Both the position numbers and the translations under genes were made by a program. From Thermoleophilia bacterium (lineage in GTDB: Bacteria > Actinomycetota > Thermoleophilia > Miltoncostaeales > Miltoncostaeaceae), in assembly GCA_028285405.1 (NCBI GenBank), contig JANQPH010000014.1:24272-88271 (forward strand): a DNA stretch of 64,000 nt, read 5' to 3'. Shown piece by piece: positions 9,123-16,851 of the stretch. Within the stretch, counting starts at the first letter, position 1; the number at the start of each line of letters is the position of its first letter. The notes below the pieces were generated by a model, which saw nothing but the letters and a program-made list of their open reading frames with translations, had not been told where the DNA came from and made no database searches.

Positions 9123-9135
9123 TTGTTCGCAACAA
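9123..9135. promoter_or_regulatory. Inverted repeat TTGTT-CGC-AACAA upstream of the CBS-domain gene
   Basis: Perfect 5-bp arms around CGC, 21 nt before the ATG. The 8939-9156 gap holds no gene that I can support; this dyad is its only clear feature and may be an operator. Confidence 0.4.
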
Positions 9136-9156
9136 TCGTCACAAAGGAGAGCGGGC

Positions 9157-9576
9157 ATGCGGGTCGGCGAAGCCATGACACCGGTCAGCGTGATCGTCGG
9201 GCCTGCGCACACGCTCCGCCAGGCGGCCGAGAAGATGGTCGCGATGCGAACCGGGGCGGCGGTCGTGCTCGATCCGAGCATGCCGGGCCCGGCCGTGATC
9301 ACGGAGCGTGACCTGCTTCGGGCGCTTGGCGACGGGCTCGATCCGGCGACAGAGCTCGTCGAGGATCACATGCGCGGCACGCTCGTGACCGCGTCGCCCG
9401 GCTGGCCGATCGAGCAGGCGGCCAGCCTGATGATCCGCCAGAACATCCGTCACGTGATCGTCTTCGACGTCGGCGAGCTCGTCGGCGTGCTCTCGATGCG
9501 CGACATCCTCAGGCGAGGCGCGATCGACCTCAGTGGCTCCGCCGCGCCGGCCGACGCGACCGTGGGCGCGGCCTAG
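9157..9576 (+). CDS. CBS-domain protein (tandem CBS pair)
   Basis: 139 residues made of two CBS motifs: MTPVSVIVGPAHTLRQAAEKM..TGAAVVLD...VITERDLLRAL and MRGTLVTASPGWPIEQAASLMI..NIRHVIVFD.GELVGVLSMRDIL. CBS pairs bind adenosine nucleotides and regulate partner proteins; stand-alone forms are common stress proteins in Actinomycetota. ATG 9157 has an AAAGGAGA site at 6-nt spacing, better than the upstream in-frame ATG 9112. The target is unknown. Confidence 0.88.
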   Translation: MRVGEAMTPVSVIVGPAHTLRQAAEKMVAMRTGAAVVLDPSMPGPAVITERDLLRALGDGLDPATELVEDHMRGTLVTASPGWPIEQAASLMIRQNIRHVIVFDVGELVGVLSMRDILRRGAIDLSGSAAPADATVGAA

Positions 9577-9599
9577 GCCGGATCGCCGCCGGCCGCTCC

Positions 9600-10034
9600 T
9601 CAGGCGCCGATCGGTGGCTCGCTGCTCAGCTCGATCCTGACGGTGGTGCCGTCTGCCGAGCGCCGCACGTCGACGTGATCGGCCAGCTGGCTCACGATCC
9701 AGAGACCCCGGCCGTGGTCCTTGTCGGCTCGCGGGGGACGGTTCGGGACGTCGAGGCGAGCGAGCCCGGATCCGCCGTCTGAGACCTCGATCACGAGCCG
9801 GCCGTCCGCCCACGCCGTGACGACGACGGGGGGCGAGCCGTGCTCCTGGGCATTGGCGACGAGTTCCTCGACGGCGAGCACCACGTCGGCCGATCGATCG
9901 CCCAGGCCGTGCTCGGACGCGAGCTCGGCGACGTCGCCGCGAAGCGCCGCGAGATCCTCGGGGTCCTGCGACAGCGTGACCCGGAGCGTCGCGGCTGATT
10001 CCGCCCACTCTCGCGCATGACTCGGGGCAGTCAT
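9600..10034 (-). CDS. RsbW-type ATP-binding regulator (GHKL ATPase, anti-sigma kinase family)
   Basis: 144 residues forming a lone HATPase domain: N-box EELVANAQEHG, G1 box SDGGSGLAR, G2 box DHGRGLWIVSQLA. Such proteins bind ATP and phosphorylate anti-anti-sigma factors or hold sigma factors; no sigma or STAS gene is adjacent, so the partner is unknown. ATG 10034 is chosen because a TAGGCT box ends 8 nt upstream, which makes it leaderless; the longer upstream frame lacks domain similarity. Confidence 0.85.
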   Translation of the reverse strand: MTAPSHAREWAESAATLRVTLSQDPEDLAALRGDVAELASEHGLGDRSADVVLAVEELVANAQEHGSPPVVVTAWADGRLVIEVSDGGSGLARLDVPNRPPRADKDHGRGLWIVSQLADHVDVRRSADGTTVRIELSSEPPIGA

Positions 10035-10042
10035 GGCGCGAG

Positions 10043-10048
10043 AGCCTA
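10043..10048 (-). promoter_or_regulatory. -10 box giving a leaderless mRNA for the RsbW-type gene
   Basis: Minus-strand TAGGCT; expected transcription start about 2 nt before ATG 10034, with no ribosome site between. Confidence 0.45.
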
Positions 10049-10187
10049 CGGCCGCCCGAGGACGGGGCCAACCCGACGGTTCCGCCTCGTCTGCCGGCAC
10101 TACACCCCGAGGACATGCCTCGTGCGGCGTTCGGGTGCGCCAGAACCCCATCACGATCGAGATCGAGACATGCGCCGGTGAGCGAGA

Positions 10188-10193
10188 TAGGAT
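10188..10193 (+). promoter_or_regulatory. -10 box giving a leaderless mRNA for the L,D-transpeptidase
   Basis: TAGGAT ends 8 nt before ATG 10202; the predicted transcript starts about 2 nt before the ATG and there is no Shine-Dalgarno. Confidence 0.45.
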
Positions 10194-10201
10194 CCCGCGC
10201 G

Positions 10202-11227
10202 ATGGCAGGACGCCACGTTTTTGGACCCTTGGCCGGCACCGTCGCTGCGGCAGCTCTGACGCTTGGCGCCGTCGGCGCGGCCGGCGCTGTCGAGGTTCCG
10301 GCTCCGGTCGACGGCGCGCAGGCGCAGGCCGGACCCCAGCCGGGGCGCATCGCCGACGGCGTGCGGATCCGCGGCATCGACATCGGTGGGCTGACCCGCA
10401 ACGAGGCGGTCGACAAGCTGCTGGTCGAGGTCGTCAAGCCCGCCAGCCGCAGGGTTCCGGTCCGCGCGGGCAAGACCCGTTTCGCGGTGAACCCGCGATC
10501 CGCGGGGCTCACCATCAACGTGCGCTACGCCGTGCGCGCCGCCTACAACTTCGGCCGGTCGCGGGCGGTGCCCGGCGGCGGCGTGAACGTGCCGCTGCCG
10601 ATCCGGGTGAACGAGAAGCGCATCGAGGCCATCGTCCGAGTGCGCGCCGGAAAGTACGACCGCGCCGCCCGGGATGCGACGATCCGCTTTCGGGGCGCGA
10701 AGCCGATCTTCAGGAAGGCCCGCAACGGCCGCGAGATCGATCAGGAGCGCGCCGTCGATCAGCTGACGAAGGGCCTGCTCAAGCGGCGCTCGTCGATCGT
10801 CTTCCCCACGAGGAGCGTCAGGCCGGATCAGCGGGTCGCGCCGCCGACCGTGCTCGTGAACCGCAACACGTTCCAGCTGACGCTGTTCGCGAACGGCAAG
10901 CGGCGCAACTTCCGCGTCGCGGTCGGGCAGCCGGCGTATCCGACCCCGTCCGGCACCTACACCGTCGTCTCCAAGATCCAGAACCCGACCTGGTTCCCGC
11001 CCAACTCCACGTGGGCGGCCGGCATCGCTCCGGTGCCGCCGGGCCCGTCGAACCCGCTCGGGACCCGGTGGATGGGCTTCGATCGCAACCTGATCGGGAT
11101 TCACGGGACCCCGAATCCGGGATCGCTCGGAAGCAGGGCGTCCCACGGGTGCATCCGCATGTCGATCCCCGAGGCCGAGTGGCTGTACGACCGGCTCGGC
11201 GTGGGATCGAGGGTGGTGGTCGTCTAG
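10202..11227 (+). CDS. Exported L,D-transpeptidase (YkuD catalytic domain with N-terminal peptidoglycan-binding region)
   Basis: Forms 3-3 cross-links or attaches proteins in the cell wall. Signal-peptide-like start (AGTVAAAALTLGAVGAAGAVEV), then residues ~50-200 resembling the VanW-associated PG_binding_4 region (VRIRGIDIGGLTRNEAVDKL), then the YkuD domain with VAVGQPAYPTPSGTYTVVSK. The catalytic motif is complete: His301 in IHGT and Ser314-His315-Gly316-Cys317-Ile-Arg319. ATG 10202 is leaderless by its -10 box; GTG 10178 would be an alternative. Confidence 0.93.
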   Translation: MAGRHVFGPLAGTVAAAALTLGAVGAAGAVEVPAPVDGAQAQAGPQPGRIADGVRIRGIDIGGLTRNEAVDKLLVEVVKPASRRVPVRAGKTRFAVNPRSAGLTINVRYAVRAAYNFGRSRAVPGGGVNVPLPIRVNEKRIEAIVRVRAGKYDRAARDATIRFRGAKPIFRKARNGREIDQERAVDQLTKGLLKRRSSIVFPTRSVRPDQRVAPPTVLVNRNTFQLTLFANGKRRNFRVAVGQPAYPTPSGTYTVVSKIQNPTWFPPNSTWAAGIAPVPPGPSNPLGTRWMGFDRNLIGIHGTPNPGSLGSRASHGCIRMSIPEAEWLYDRLGVGSRVVVV

Positions 11228-11277
11228 CGCCCCGGCGCGGCTCGTGCCTTCGCTCGGGCCGGATCCTGCGTGACGAC

Positions 11278-11877
11278 CTAGCTCTCGGCGAAGTCCGCGA
11301 GCCGCTCGACGGCGTCCTCGAGCACCTCGTCCGACACGTCGCCACGCGCGGTGACGATCAGCGCGTTCGGGCCGACGGCCAGCCCGAGCACGCGCTCCTG
11401 TGGCTCGTCGCCCTCCGCGCGGGCGCCGCGGCTGCCGTTGAGGCCCGACGGGGTCCAGGCTCGCCCGTCGTCGCGATCGAGCACCGGCTCACTCGCCGCG
11501 CTGGTGACGGTGAGGGCCGCCCCGTGGGACGAGAAGACCCCGACGACGGCGGTCAGCTCACGCTCGTCGCCGTCCCAGGTCCGGATCGCCGCGTCGCGGA
11601 ACCCCGAGCTCTCGATCGCCTCCGCGTCACCGCCGAGGGCGCGCGCCAGGCCGGGGGCGCCGACCTCCTCCGCGCGCTCGGCGAACTCGAACCCGTCGGG
11701 GGTGGGCAGTCCGTCGATCGCCTCGACCGGAACCACGGCGTCGCCACCGGCGTCGGCGGGCCCGGCCGGGCCGCAGCCGCTCGCCAGGGCCACACCCAGC
11801 GCGAGTGCCGCTCCGACCGTCGAGAGACGTGCCGCGATGGGCGTTCTCCCCGTCACGCCGGACGGCCGCTGCAGCAT
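11278..11877 (-). CDS. Putative lipoprotein, unknown function
   Basis: 199 residues. A lipoprotein signal is clear: hydrophobic VGAALALGVALASGCGP with the lipobox ASGC, so Cys35 should be lipidated and the protein anchored outside the membrane. The mature part has alternating strands and helices (LTAVVGVFSSHGAALTVTS, RVLGLAVGPNALIVTARGD) but no family that I recognise. It converges with the L,D-transpeptidase; the 11228-11277 gap shows no strong hairpin. Confidence 0.75.
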   Translation of the reverse strand: MLQRPSGVTGRTPIAARLSTVGAALALGVALASGCGPAGPADAGGDAVVPVEAIDGLPTPDGFEFAERAEEVGAPGLARALGGDAEAIESSGFRDAAIRTWDGDERELTAVVGVFSSHGAALTVTSAASEPVLDRDDGRAWTPSGLNGSRGARAEGDEPQERVLGLAVGPNALIVTARGDVSDEVLEDAVERLADFAES

Positions 11878-11976
11878 CGACGCTCGCCCTCCACCCCGGC
11901 CGGATCGACGCAGGGGCCGGGCCTTTCAGCCTCCGCCCTTAACTGGCTCTCAACGGGTCGACCCACGACACCCGAC

Positions 11977-11982
11977 TATAAT
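11977..11982 (+). promoter_or_regulatory. Consensus -10 box (TATAAT) of htpX
   Basis: Exact TATAAT, 55 nt before the htpX ATG, in a locally AT-rich patch. No good -35 at 16-18 nt. Confidence 0.55.
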
Positions 11983-12037
11983 TTCCATTGTCAGGATGGG
12001 CCGCGGATCGCGGGTCCGTCCTCCCGAAGGAGTGGCG

Positions 12038-12919
12038 ATGAACATGTCCGCGTACAAGACGGGCAACCAGTTCAAGACATTCATCTTCCTCGCGGGCCTG
12101 ACGGCGCTCATGCTGGGCCTCGGGTACCTCGTCGGCGGCACGGGTGGCCTGGTCGTCTTCCTCGGGCTGTCGGTGCTGCTCAACCTGGCGATGTACTGGT
12201 GGAGCGGGCCGATGGCGCTGAAGATGAGCCGGGCGCGGAGGGTCAGCGAGGAGGAGGCGCCGGAGCTGCACCGGATGGTCGAGAGCCTCGCCCAGCGGGC
12301 GGGAATCCCGAAGCCGACGGTGCACGTCGTGCCGTCGCCTCAGCCCAACGCGTTCGCGACAGGGCGCAATCCCGAGCATGCCGCCGTGGCGGTGACCGAG
12401 GGGATCCAGCAGTCGCTCTCGCCGCGCGAGCTCGAAGGTGTGCTCGCGCACGAGCTGGCGCACATTCGCAACCGCGACATCCTCATCGCGAGCATCGCGG
12501 CGATGGTGGCCGGGGCGATCTCGTACATCGCCTACTTCATCCTGTTCTTCGGTGACGACGACGGGCCGCTCGGACTCATCGGCTCCCTGGCGATGTTCAT
12601 CCTCGCGCCGCTCGCGGCCGGCATCATGCAGATGGCGATCTCGCGGCAGCGCGAGTACGTCGCCGACGCCACGGGGGCCGAGATCCTCGGCGATCCCCTC
12701 CCGCTCGCGGACGCGCTCGGCAAGCTGCAGCGCGGGGCCGAGGCCCAGCCGATGCAGGTCAACCAGGCGGCGGCGCCCCTCTACATCGTGAACCCGCTGG
12801 CCGGGTCGCGCGGTCGCAACCTCAGCAACCTGTTCTCCACGCACCCGCCGATGGACGAGCGCATCTTGCGGCTGCGCCGGATGGCCGGCATCCGGGATAC
12901 TGCGTTGGCGGCGTTCTGA
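12038..12919 (+). CDS. htpX: HtpX-type membrane zinc metalloprotease (M48)
   Basis: Membrane protease for quality control of membrane proteins. 293 residues: two N-terminal membrane helices (TFIFLAGLTALMLGLGYL, GLVVFLGLSVLLNLAMYWW), the zinc motif HELAH at 138-142, two further helices (IASIAAMVAGAISYIAYFILFF; LGLIGSLAMFILAPLAAGI), the third-ligand region SRQREYVADATGAE, and the closing FSTHPPMDERILRL. ATG 12038 follows CGAAGGAG. A TATAAT box is 55 nt upstream. The next small gene follows after 23 nt. Confidence 0.95.
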   Translation: MNMSAYKTGNQFKTFIFLAGLTALMLGLGYLVGGTGGLVVFLGLSVLLNLAMYWWSGPMALKMSRARRVSEEEAPELHRMVESLAQRAGIPKPTVHVVPSPQPNAFATGRNPEHAAVAVTEGIQQSLSPRELEGVLAHELAHIRNRDILIASIAAMVAGAISYIAYFILFFGDDDGPLGLIGSLAMFILAPLAAGIMQMAISRQREYVADATGAEILGDPLPLADALGKLQRGAEAQPMQVNQAAAPLYIVNPLAGSRGRNLSNLFSTHPPMDERILRLRRMAGIRDTALAAF

Positions 12920-12942
12920 CAGACGACACACGGGGAGCGTGA

Positions 12943-13197
12943 ATGGGACTTCGGGATCAGGTCGACAAGCTCGTCAGCGACAGCGGCGCGAAGCACAAGC
13001 GGCTGGTCGAGTACGTCGTTCGTCAGCTGGGCGCGGGTCGCTCGCTCCACACGGTCCTCGAGGACCCGTATGTGACGAACCGGCTCGGCCTGGTCGATCG
13101 CCGCGCGCTCCTGGAGGAGCCCGAGGTGATCGAGGCGGCGTCGGAGGAGACGCTGTCGCAGATGCGCGAGCACCTCGAGGCGATCGCCGACGACTGA
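12943..13197 (+). CDS. Small protein of unknown function downstream of htpX
   Basis: 84 residues, mainly helical and charged (LRDQVDKLVSD..AKHKRLVEYVVRQLGAGRSLHTVLEDPYVTNRLG), starting MGLRDQ. ATG follows GGGGAGCG at good spacing, 23 nt after htpX, so probably co-transcribed. No membrane segment or known domain that I recognise; the RSLxxVLEDPYVxNR segment is the most motif-like part. Confidence 0.7.
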   Translation: MGLRDQVDKLVSDSGAKHKRLVEYVVRQLGAGRSLHTVLEDPYVTNRLGLVDRRALLEEPEVIEAASEETLSQMREHLEAIADD

Positions 13198-13278
13198 GCT
13201 CGAGCCGCACGCGAGTCGGCACCGCGTCGGGTGAGCCACACGGTGCCGCCTCCCAGCGGAGCTTGTGTGAGACTCGAC

Positions 13279-13284
13279 TAATAT
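13279..13284 (+). promoter_or_regulatory. Putative -10 box upstream of the two-component operon
   Basis: TAATAT in a short AT-rich patch; expected start of transcription near 13291, about 28 nt before a strong hairpin. Confidence 0.4.
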
Positions 13285-13318
13285 CCACTACGGGACGCCT
13301 GCGAGGGACGACTGACAC

Positions 13319-13355
13319 GGCCGGCGAGGTTTCTCGCCGGCCTGTTGTGTTTCTC
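13319..13355 (+). terminator. Intrinsic terminator or attenuator upstream of the sensor kinase gene
   Basis: Perfect 10-bp stem (GGCCGGCGAG / CTCGCCGGCC) with a GTTT loop at 13319-13342, followed by the T-rich TGTTGTGTTTCT. It ends the htpX unit or, given the -10 box at 13279, attenuates a short leader of the kinase gene that starts at 13385. Confidence 0.7.
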
Positions 13356-13384
13356 GGGCCCCCGAAGCGGCGCCGGAGGAAGGC

Positions 13385-14848
13385 GTGCGGGAGTTCTTCG
13401 AGCAAAACGAAACCCTGATCCTGTTCGCCCAGGGTCTCGTGTTCTTTTCGCTTGCGTTCGCGCTGTGGCTGCAGCGCCGACGCGCGACCCGGCTCAACCT
13501 GACGGCGTCGCTGATCTGGCTCGCGTCGTTCGCGTTCGTCCAGGCGCTCGCCGTCTGGGGCTTCGTCTTCGTCCCGATCCAGGCCACGTACGTCGACGCC
13601 GGGCTGACCGACTGGCTGGTCGTCCTGCGCGGCCTCGTGCAGGTCGCCGCCCTGCTGCTGCTCGTCCAGTTCGGCCTGCGCCTGCTGGACCTCGGGCCCG
13701 CGCTTCGCACTGCGGTGACCGCCGGAAGCGTCGCGGTCGCCGGAGTCGTGATCGGCGGCGCATCAGCGATGGCGGGCGCATACGGCTGGACGGCGCTCGA
13801 GTGGGAGGCCGCGACGAACGCGCTCGGCGCGTACTCGCTGCTGGTTCCCGGAGCCGTCCTGTCGGCGGTCGGGCTGTGGCGGCAGCGCCGAGAGCTGTCC
13901 GAGGCCGGTATGACCGCGATCCGGCCGTGGGTCGCCGCGGCCGCGGGCGTGCTCGCCGTGTACGCGCTCTTTCCGGGTCTCCTGGTCGGGCGAGCACCGT
14001 GGGGACCTCCGGGCGCCGCGAGCTCGGAGGGCTGGCTCGCCGCCACGGGGGTGCCCGTCGCGGCGATCGGCGCCCTCACCGGCTTGGCGCTTTGCGTGAT
14101 CGCGGTGAAACTGGTCGAGATCTTCGACGTCGAGGCCAAGCAGCGTGAGGAAGAGCTCGAGCTCGCCCGCGCGCTCGCGGAGGAGCGCAGCCGGTTCGGC
14201 CGGGACCTCCACGACGGCACCATCCAGTCGATCTACGCCGCGGGCCTCCAGCTCGAGTCGCTGGCGCTCGGGACGGTCGACGAGGAGACCAGGGACGGCG
14301 TCAGGCAGGTCGTCGGCCAGCTCAACTCGGTCACCGACGGCATCCGTCGCTACATCCGTGACCTGTCGTCGGTGTCGGCGAGCCCGGCGGATCTCGCAGC
14401 CGGACTCGAGGCGTTGACCAAGGAGTACGCGACCGAGGCCGGCCTCGACGTCCGGTTCCGCGCATCGGGCATCACGGCGTCGGGCCCGCTCCCGGACGAG
14501 GCTGGCGCACACCTGTCGCAGGTGCTGCGCGAGGCGCTGTCGAACGCGACCCGCCATGCGGACGCGTGCGCGATCGATGTCGGCCTCGCATTCGCGCCGG
14601 ACGAGATGGAGTTGCTGATCGCCGACGACGGCTGCGGAATCGACGACCGGTGCTCGCGGAGCGAGAACGGTGGATACGGACTGCGCAACATGAGCGAACG
14701 GGCTCGCCGCCTCGGCGGCCGGCTGACCGTGCACACCGGGCCCGATGGGGGCACGCTGGTCGCGGTGTCGGTACCGCTCGACAGCGAGGAGCCCGCGATC
14801 GACGAGACAGATGCGCCGCCCGTCGGCGCCGAGGAGGTTTCAACGTGA
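13385..14848 (+). CDS. Membrane sensor histidine kinase (NarX/DegS type)
   Basis: 487 residues. The first ~240 form about seven membrane helices (for example LILFAQGLVFFSLAFALWL, GLVQVAALLLLVQFGL, GSVAVAGVVIGGASAM) without a large outer domain. Then a HisKA_3 dimerisation domain with the phospho-acceptor in ERSRFGRDLHDGTIQSIYAAGLQLE, and a HATPase with REALSNATRHADA (N box), IADDGCGID (G1) and GYGLRNMSERARRLGG (G2). The stimulus is unknown. GTG 13385 follows CGGAGGA. Its stop overlaps the response-regulator start (GTGA). Confidence 0.93.
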   Translation: MREFFEQNETLILFAQGLVFFSLAFALWLQRRRATRLNLTASLIWLASFAFVQALAVWGFVFVPIQATYVDAGLTDWLVVLRGLVQVAALLLLVQFGLRLLDLGPALRTAVTAGSVAVAGVVIGGASAMAGAYGWTALEWEAATNALGAYSLLVPGAVLSAVGLWRQRRELSEAGMTAIRPWVAAAAGVLAVYALFPGLLVGRAPWGPPGAASSEGWLAATGVPVAAIGALTGLALCVIAVKLVEIFDVEAKQREEELELARALAEERSRFGRDLHDGTIQSIYAAGLQLESLALGTVDEETRDGVRQVVGQLNSVTDGIRRYIRDLSSVSASPADLAAGLEALTKEYATEAGLDVRFRASGITASGPLPDEAGAHLSQVLREALSNATRHADACAIDVGLAFAPDEMELLIADDGCGIDDRCSRSENGGYGLRNMSERARRLGGRLTVHTGPDGGTLVAVSVPLDSEEPAIDETDAPPVGAEEVST

Positions 14849-15519
14849 CGACAACGCCCAACGTGATTCGAGTCCTGATCGTCGACGACCACGAGGTGGT
14901 GAGGATCGGGATGCGCTCGCTATTGGCGCACGCGGCGGGCTTTCGGGTCGTCGGCGAGGCCTCGACGGCGGCCGAGGGGATCTCGCTCACCGAGCGGGCT
15001 CGTCCCGATGTCGTCCTGATGGACGTTCGACTGCCGGACCAGAGCGGTGTCGAGGCCTGCCGCAAGATCAAGGAGAACCACCCGGACACGCGCGTGGTGA
15101 TGCTCACGTCCTACAGCGACGAGGAGGCCATCGTCGGAGCCGTCATGGCCGGGGCGAGCGGGTATCTCCTCAAGCAGGCTGACGCCGAGAAGCTGACCGA
15201 GGCGATCCGCGAGGCGGCGGCGGGCGACTCGACCCTCGACCCGCGGGCGGCAGGAACCCTCCTGAACCAGTTCCGCGAGCTCTCGGCCAAGCAGGCCGAG
15301 GCCGAGCTGGCCGGACTCACCGAGCGGGAGCGGGCCATGCTCGCCCTCATCGCCGAGGGATACACCAACCGCGCGATCGGCGAGGTCCTCCACCTCTCGG
15401 AGAAGACGGTCCGCAACCACGTCAGCCAGCTCCTGCGAAAGCTCGGCTTCCAGCGTCGCTCCCAGGCCGCCGCATGGGCTGGTCAGCGACGGCTCGAGCT
15501 GCCGCGTCTGCCGCTCTAG
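14845..15519 (+). CDS. NarL/FixJ-family response regulator
   Basis: 224 residues: receiver domain (VLIVDDHEVVRIGMRSLL, phosphorylation site in DVVLMDVRLPDQSG, then VVMLTSYSDEEAI and the switch lysine YLLKQ) and a LuxR-type helix-turn-helix (LTERERAMLALIAEGYTNRAIGEVLHLSEKTVRNHVSQLLRKL). Partner of the kinase just upstream, translationally coupled by GTGA; GAGGAGG site present. Its TAG overlaps the convergent HAD gene's stop in a shared CTAG. Targets not identifiable here. Confidence 0.95.
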   Translation: MTTTPNVIRVLIVDDHEVVRIGMRSLLAHAAGFRVVGEASTAAEGISLTERARPDVVLMDVRLPDQSGVEACRKIKENHPDTRVVMLTSYSDEEAIVGAVMAGASGYLLKQADAEKLTEAIREAAAGDSTLDPRAAGTLLNQFRELSAKQAEAELAGLTERERAMLALIAEGYTNRAIGEVLHLSEKTVRNHVSQLLRKLGFQRRSQAAAWAGQRRLELPRLPL

Positions 15520-16256
15520 CGCTCCCGGCCGCGCGCGACTGCCGGGCCGAGGCGAAGCGGCCAGCCCTCGACGCCGAGCACTCGGGGCAGATCGGCGACC
15601 GAGGCGAGCGCCTCGGCTCCGATGGCCGTGAACGCCTCGGCGTCACTGGTCCCGCTCAGCACGCCGACGCGTCTCGATACTCCGAGCTGTGCCGCATCGA
15701 CGAGGTCGGCCGGCTCGTCGGAGACCATCGCGGCCCGCGTCGGCGCTACGTCGAGCGCGCTCAGGGCGGCCTCGATCTGGCGGGTCTTGGTCATGTAGCC
15801 GGCCAGGACGGTGCCGTTCCCGCTCGACGACGGTGGCGAGCCCACGGACTCACTGGTGACGACGATGTCGACGAGGCTGCCGAGGCCCACCTCGTTCAGC
15901 TCGGCGCGGACCACGTCGGCCGGAGTCGGCCGTGCCGTCGCGATCGCGATGCGGGCTCCGAGGCGGCCGCACGCGCGCAGGGCGTCCGAGGCGCCGGCGA
16001 AGGGTGGGCTGGCGGGGGTGTTCTCGGTGAAGGCCGCGTACCACTCCGCGAGCACGACCTCCGCCCGTTCGCGCTCGAGGCCGAGGGTCGCCTCCAGTGT
16101 TCGATCGTCGATCTCCGCACGGAGCTCGGCCGGCGAGAGCACCCGCAGGCCGAACTCGGTCGCGACCTTCACATAGGCGCCGTAGAGGCGGAGGCGACTC
16201 TCGACCAGCGTGCCATCGAGGTCGAAGACCCACGCCTCGGTGGCCGGCGCGCTCAC
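15516..16256 (-). CDS. HAD-superfamily phosphatase
   Basis: 246 residues with HAD motif I VFDLDGTLVES (nucleophile and acid Asp), a helical cap (residues ~20-95), motif II IAIATARPTP, a Lys in GYMTKTRQIEA and motif IV AAMVSDEPADLVDA. The substrate cannot be told; phosphoglycolate-phosphatase-like enzymes share this layout. The GTG start overlaps the stop of the upstream winged-helix gene by 4 nt, so the two form an operon. Confidence 0.85.
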   Translation of the reverse strand: MSAPATEAWVFDLDGTLVESRLRLYGAYVKVATEFGLRVLSPAELRAEIDDRTLEATLGLERERAEVVLAEWYAAFTENTPASPPFAGASDALRACGRLGARIAIATARPTPADVVRAELNEVGLGSLVDIVVTSESVGSPPSSSGNGTVLAGYMTKTRQIEAALSALDVAPTRAAMVSDEPADLVDAAQLGVSRRVGVLSGTSDAEAFTAIGAEALASVADLPRVLGVEGWPLRLGPAVARGRER

Positions 16257-16585
16257 TCCTGCAGCCCGACGATGCTCGCCAGCACCGCGCCGAGGCTCGT
16301 CTCGGACTCGAGCGGGTGGCGAAGCCGCCGATCGAAGCGCACGCGGTACCGGTTTCGACGCCCGGCTCGCGTCCGCTCCAGGTAGCCGCCCTCCACGAGC
16401 TCGCTGACGATGCGCTGGGCCGCCCGCTCGGTGATGCCGACCGCGATGGCGATGTCGCGCAGCCGAATCGTGGGATCGCGCGCGATGCAGACGACGACGT
16501 GCGCGTGGTTGCTCAGGAACGTCCAGGTGACGTCAGGGTCGCCATCGATGCTCTGCGAGCTCGACGTCGCTGGTTCTTGCGCCAT
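16253..16585 (-). CDS. Winged-helix transcriptional regulator
   Basis: 110 residues; residues 20-85 form a winged helix: WTFLSNHAHVVVCIARDPTIRLRDIAIAVGITERAAQRIVSELVEGGYLERTRAGRRNRYRV, read in order as helix, recognition helix (TERAAQRIVSELVEGG) and wing. MarR/ArsR-like in type. ATG 16585 is preferred over GTG 16612 because GGAGG lies 8 nt before it. Divergent from parA across a gap with two inverted repeats (16627-16660), probably its own operator region. Confidence 0.8.
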   Translation of the reverse strand: MAQEPATSSSQSIDGDPDVTWTFLSNHAHVVVCIARDPTIRLRDIAIAVGITERAAQRIVSELVEGGYLERTRAGRRNRYRVRFDRRLRHPLESETSLGAVLASIVGLQE

Positions 16586-16626
16586 GCGGCTCACCTCCGC
16601 AGGACCCGACACAGGCAGCGCGATTT

Positions 16627-16660
16627 CACGATATCGAGTTCGTGCGACGGCAATCGCACG
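16627..16660. promoter_or_regulatory. Two adjacent inverted repeats between the winged-helix gene and parA
   Basis: CACGA-N8-TCGTG (16627-16644) overlaps a minus-strand TATCGT -10 candidate (16628-16633) for the winged-helix gene; CGTGCGA-N6-TCGCACG (16641-16660) adjoins it. Both arms are perfect. The remainder of the 16586-16851 gap contains the parA -10 box and no gene. Confidence 0.5.
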
Positions 16661-16724
16661 GCGCAGGACGATCCGGCGCCGCGGCCCGAGATCGGCATCC
16701 GCAAGAGGAGTCCGACCTCCGGGC

Positions 16725-16730
16725 TAGAAT
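16725..16730 (+). promoter_or_regulatory. Putative -10 box of the parA-ftsZ operon
   Basis: TAGAAT, giving a leader of about 115 nt before ATG 16852. Confidence 0.4.
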
Positions 16731-16851
16731 CCGCTCCCTGTCAGGGCCGCGATTCGTCCGATCGATCACGGCTCGCGACGCGTCGTCCGACGTGGCGCCC
16801 ACGGCCGGGCGACGACAGCCGTAGGCGCGTGAACAGCGAAGGGCAGTCGTG

